From Komagataeibacter saccharivorans (GTDB taxonomy: Bacteria; Pseudomonadota; Alphaproteobacteria; Acetobacterales; Acetobacteraceae): a DNA stretch of 64,000 nucleotides. A program made the position numbers and the translations under genes. This document shows, piece by piece, positions 63,201-64,000 of the stretch. The DNA lies in NCBI RefSeq assembly GCF_003207825.1, contig NZ_NKTY01000009.1, positions 1-64,000 on the forward strand, written 5' to 3'. A model generated the notes under the pieces. That model had not been told where the DNA came from and ran no database searches. It saw only the letters and a list, made by a program, of their open reading frames with translations. Numbering within the stretch: the first letter of the stretch is position 1; every line of letters starts with the position of its first letter.

Positions 63201-64000
63201 CACTCGGCATCCATCCCGGCAAGGCCGATGACCGAACGCAGGGCGAAACTGCCGTGCCCTACGACCGGCTCGCCCCCTTTCAGGCCGGAGCGGATGACTG
63301 CCCGTGTTCCGTCATCCAGCGCCACATCGACCACGACGGGCCGGTAATCGGTTTCGCTCACCCGCACGAACACGATGCTATGCCCGTCAATCTGCTGGCA
63401 GGCTTCGGACGGCACGACAATGCCCGCAACGCTGTCGCGCTGTGCCAGTGTTGCATCCAGCACCATGCCGGGCATCAGTGCGCCGGCAGGGTTGGGCACA
63501 GTGCTTATGACCCGGACCAGCCCGGTCAGCGGACTGGCCATGCCATCCACCGTATTGATACGCGACGTGAACGGGCCATCTGCCGCCTGCGTCACCTGCA
63601 GCCCGCCCGGCGCAATCCGCGCCGCCTGATCGGGCGGGATATCGGAGACAAGCCATATGCCGGACAGGTCCGCCACGGTCGCCACGTCCATGGTCGGGTC
63701 CATGTCGCCCGCCACCGACGTATTGATTGCCTGCACCATGCCATCAACAGGGGAAATCAGGGTCGAGGTCTCGTCTTCCGTGCCCTGGCTGTCCTGTTCC
63801 GATGATGAATTGAACTCTTCCGCGAAACGGTGGCCCAGCGTGTCCACGTCCGCCTGTCGCGCGCGCATTGTGGCATCAGCCTGCGCCAGTGCATCCTGCC
63901 TGCGGCGCAGTTCGGCCATCGACAGACTTTCGCCCGCCAGTGCCTTTGCCCGTTGCACGGCGCCCGCCGCATCGCTCCGGGCCGCGATGGCAGCGGTGAG
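63200..64000 (-). CDS. Heavy-metal efflux fusion protein (CzcB/CusB-like), start beyond the right edge
   Basis: The frame is open to the edge, so about 266 C-terminal residues are seen. They comprise the end of a helical hairpin (MAELRRRQDALAQADATMRA), the lipoyl half TLISPVDGMVQAINTSVAGD with the DLSGIWLVSDIPPDQAARI beta-barrel strand typical of HME fusion proteins, and a membrane-proximal end with VVVDVALDDGTRAVIRSGLKGGEPVV. There is no extra metal-binding C-terminal extension. It works with the RND pump downstream. N-terminal anchor and any periplasmic metal site lie outside the window. Confidence 0.88.
   Translation of the reverse strand, partial: LTAAIAARSDAAGAVQRAKALAGESLSMAELRRRQDALAQADATMRARQADVDTLGHRFAEEFNSSSEQDSQGTEDETSTLISPVDGMVQAINTSVAGDMDPTMDVATVADLSGIWLVSDIPPDQAARIAPGGLQVTQAADGPFTSRINTVDGMASPLTGLVRVISTVPNPAGALMPGMVLDATLAQRDSVAGIVVPSEACQQIDGHSIVFVRVSETDYRPVVVDVALDDGTRAVIRSGLKGGEPVVGHGSFALRSVIGLAGMDAE

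Noticed and set aside
1-64000. CRISPR arrays, tRNA or rRNA genes, phage genes, riboswitches
   Set aside because: No regularly spaced repeats, no RNA gene signatures and no phage structural or integrase genes were seen by reading; a covariance-model search would be needed to exclude small RNAs.

Overview
The window looks like chromosomal DNA of an acetic acid bacterium (Acetobacteraceae, closest in feel to Komagataeibacter or Gluconacetobacter). This is inference from several signs: high-GC coding sequence, many TonB-dependent receptors, RND and FUSC efflux systems, a B12-binding radical SAM protein of the DUF4070 type, an EipA-like envelope protein, and pieces of IS1182-, IS5/IS1031- and IS1595-type elements. 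No rRNA, tRNA or CRISPR array was seen.

Layout from left to right. (1) 1-9.0 kb, minus strand: response regulator, sensor kinase, membrane fusion protein and two RND pumps (MdtABC-like), all translationally coupled. The last pump is cut off by an IS1182-family element running off the left edge. (2) 9.7-13.5 kb: a non-homologous end-joining island with two ku genes (the first frameshifted) and a ligD split into a phosphoesterase ORF and a polymerase ORF. Almost the whole ligase domain between them is gone, but its C-terminal tail can still be read. (3) 13.7-16.2 kb: radical SAM protein and a secreted EipA/DUF1134-like protein. (4) 17-22.4 kb: a sulfonate-type ABC importer (ssuCBA order) divergent from a TonB receptor. 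(5) 22.4-24.7 kb: aldehyde dehydrogenase and divergent TetR regulator with a near-perfect 21-base inverted repeat between them. (6) 25-29.5 kb: siderophore-type TonB receptor with a Fur-like box, then a stand-alone FkbH-like protein. (7) 30.1-36.1 kb: divergent GntR regulator, Asp/Glu/hydantoin racemase family protein, TonB receptor and NCS1 transporter, with the same 20-base motif in front of the racemase and the receptor. (8) 36.2-42.2 kb: complete haem acquisition set, haem oxygenase divergent from receptor-hmuT-hmuU-hmuV. (9) 42.2-46.5 kb: two exported peptidase-like proteins (DUF885 and S9). (10) 46.6-51.1 kb: Lrp-type regulator and M24 hydrolase on one strand, diaminopropionate ammonia-lyase and an M20 carbamoylase-family hydrolase on the other. 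(11) 51.1-51.6 kb: IS1595-type transposase remnant. (12) 51.9-56.6 kb: DUF1656-HlyD-FUSC-TolC efflux operon (AaeXAB type). (13) 57-64 kb: VIT1/CCC1-type transporter, a decayed cytochrome b561, and a heavy-metal RND efflux operon with its own two-component system, running off the right edge.

The strongest candidates for something undescribed are the GntR-racemase-TonB receptor-NCS1 locus, which would be a two-membrane uptake route for a ureide, hydantoin or nucleobase-like compound, and the Lrp-controlled diaminopropionate lyase/carbamoylase locus. Most of the window is transport and efflux, with several genes visibly decaying.
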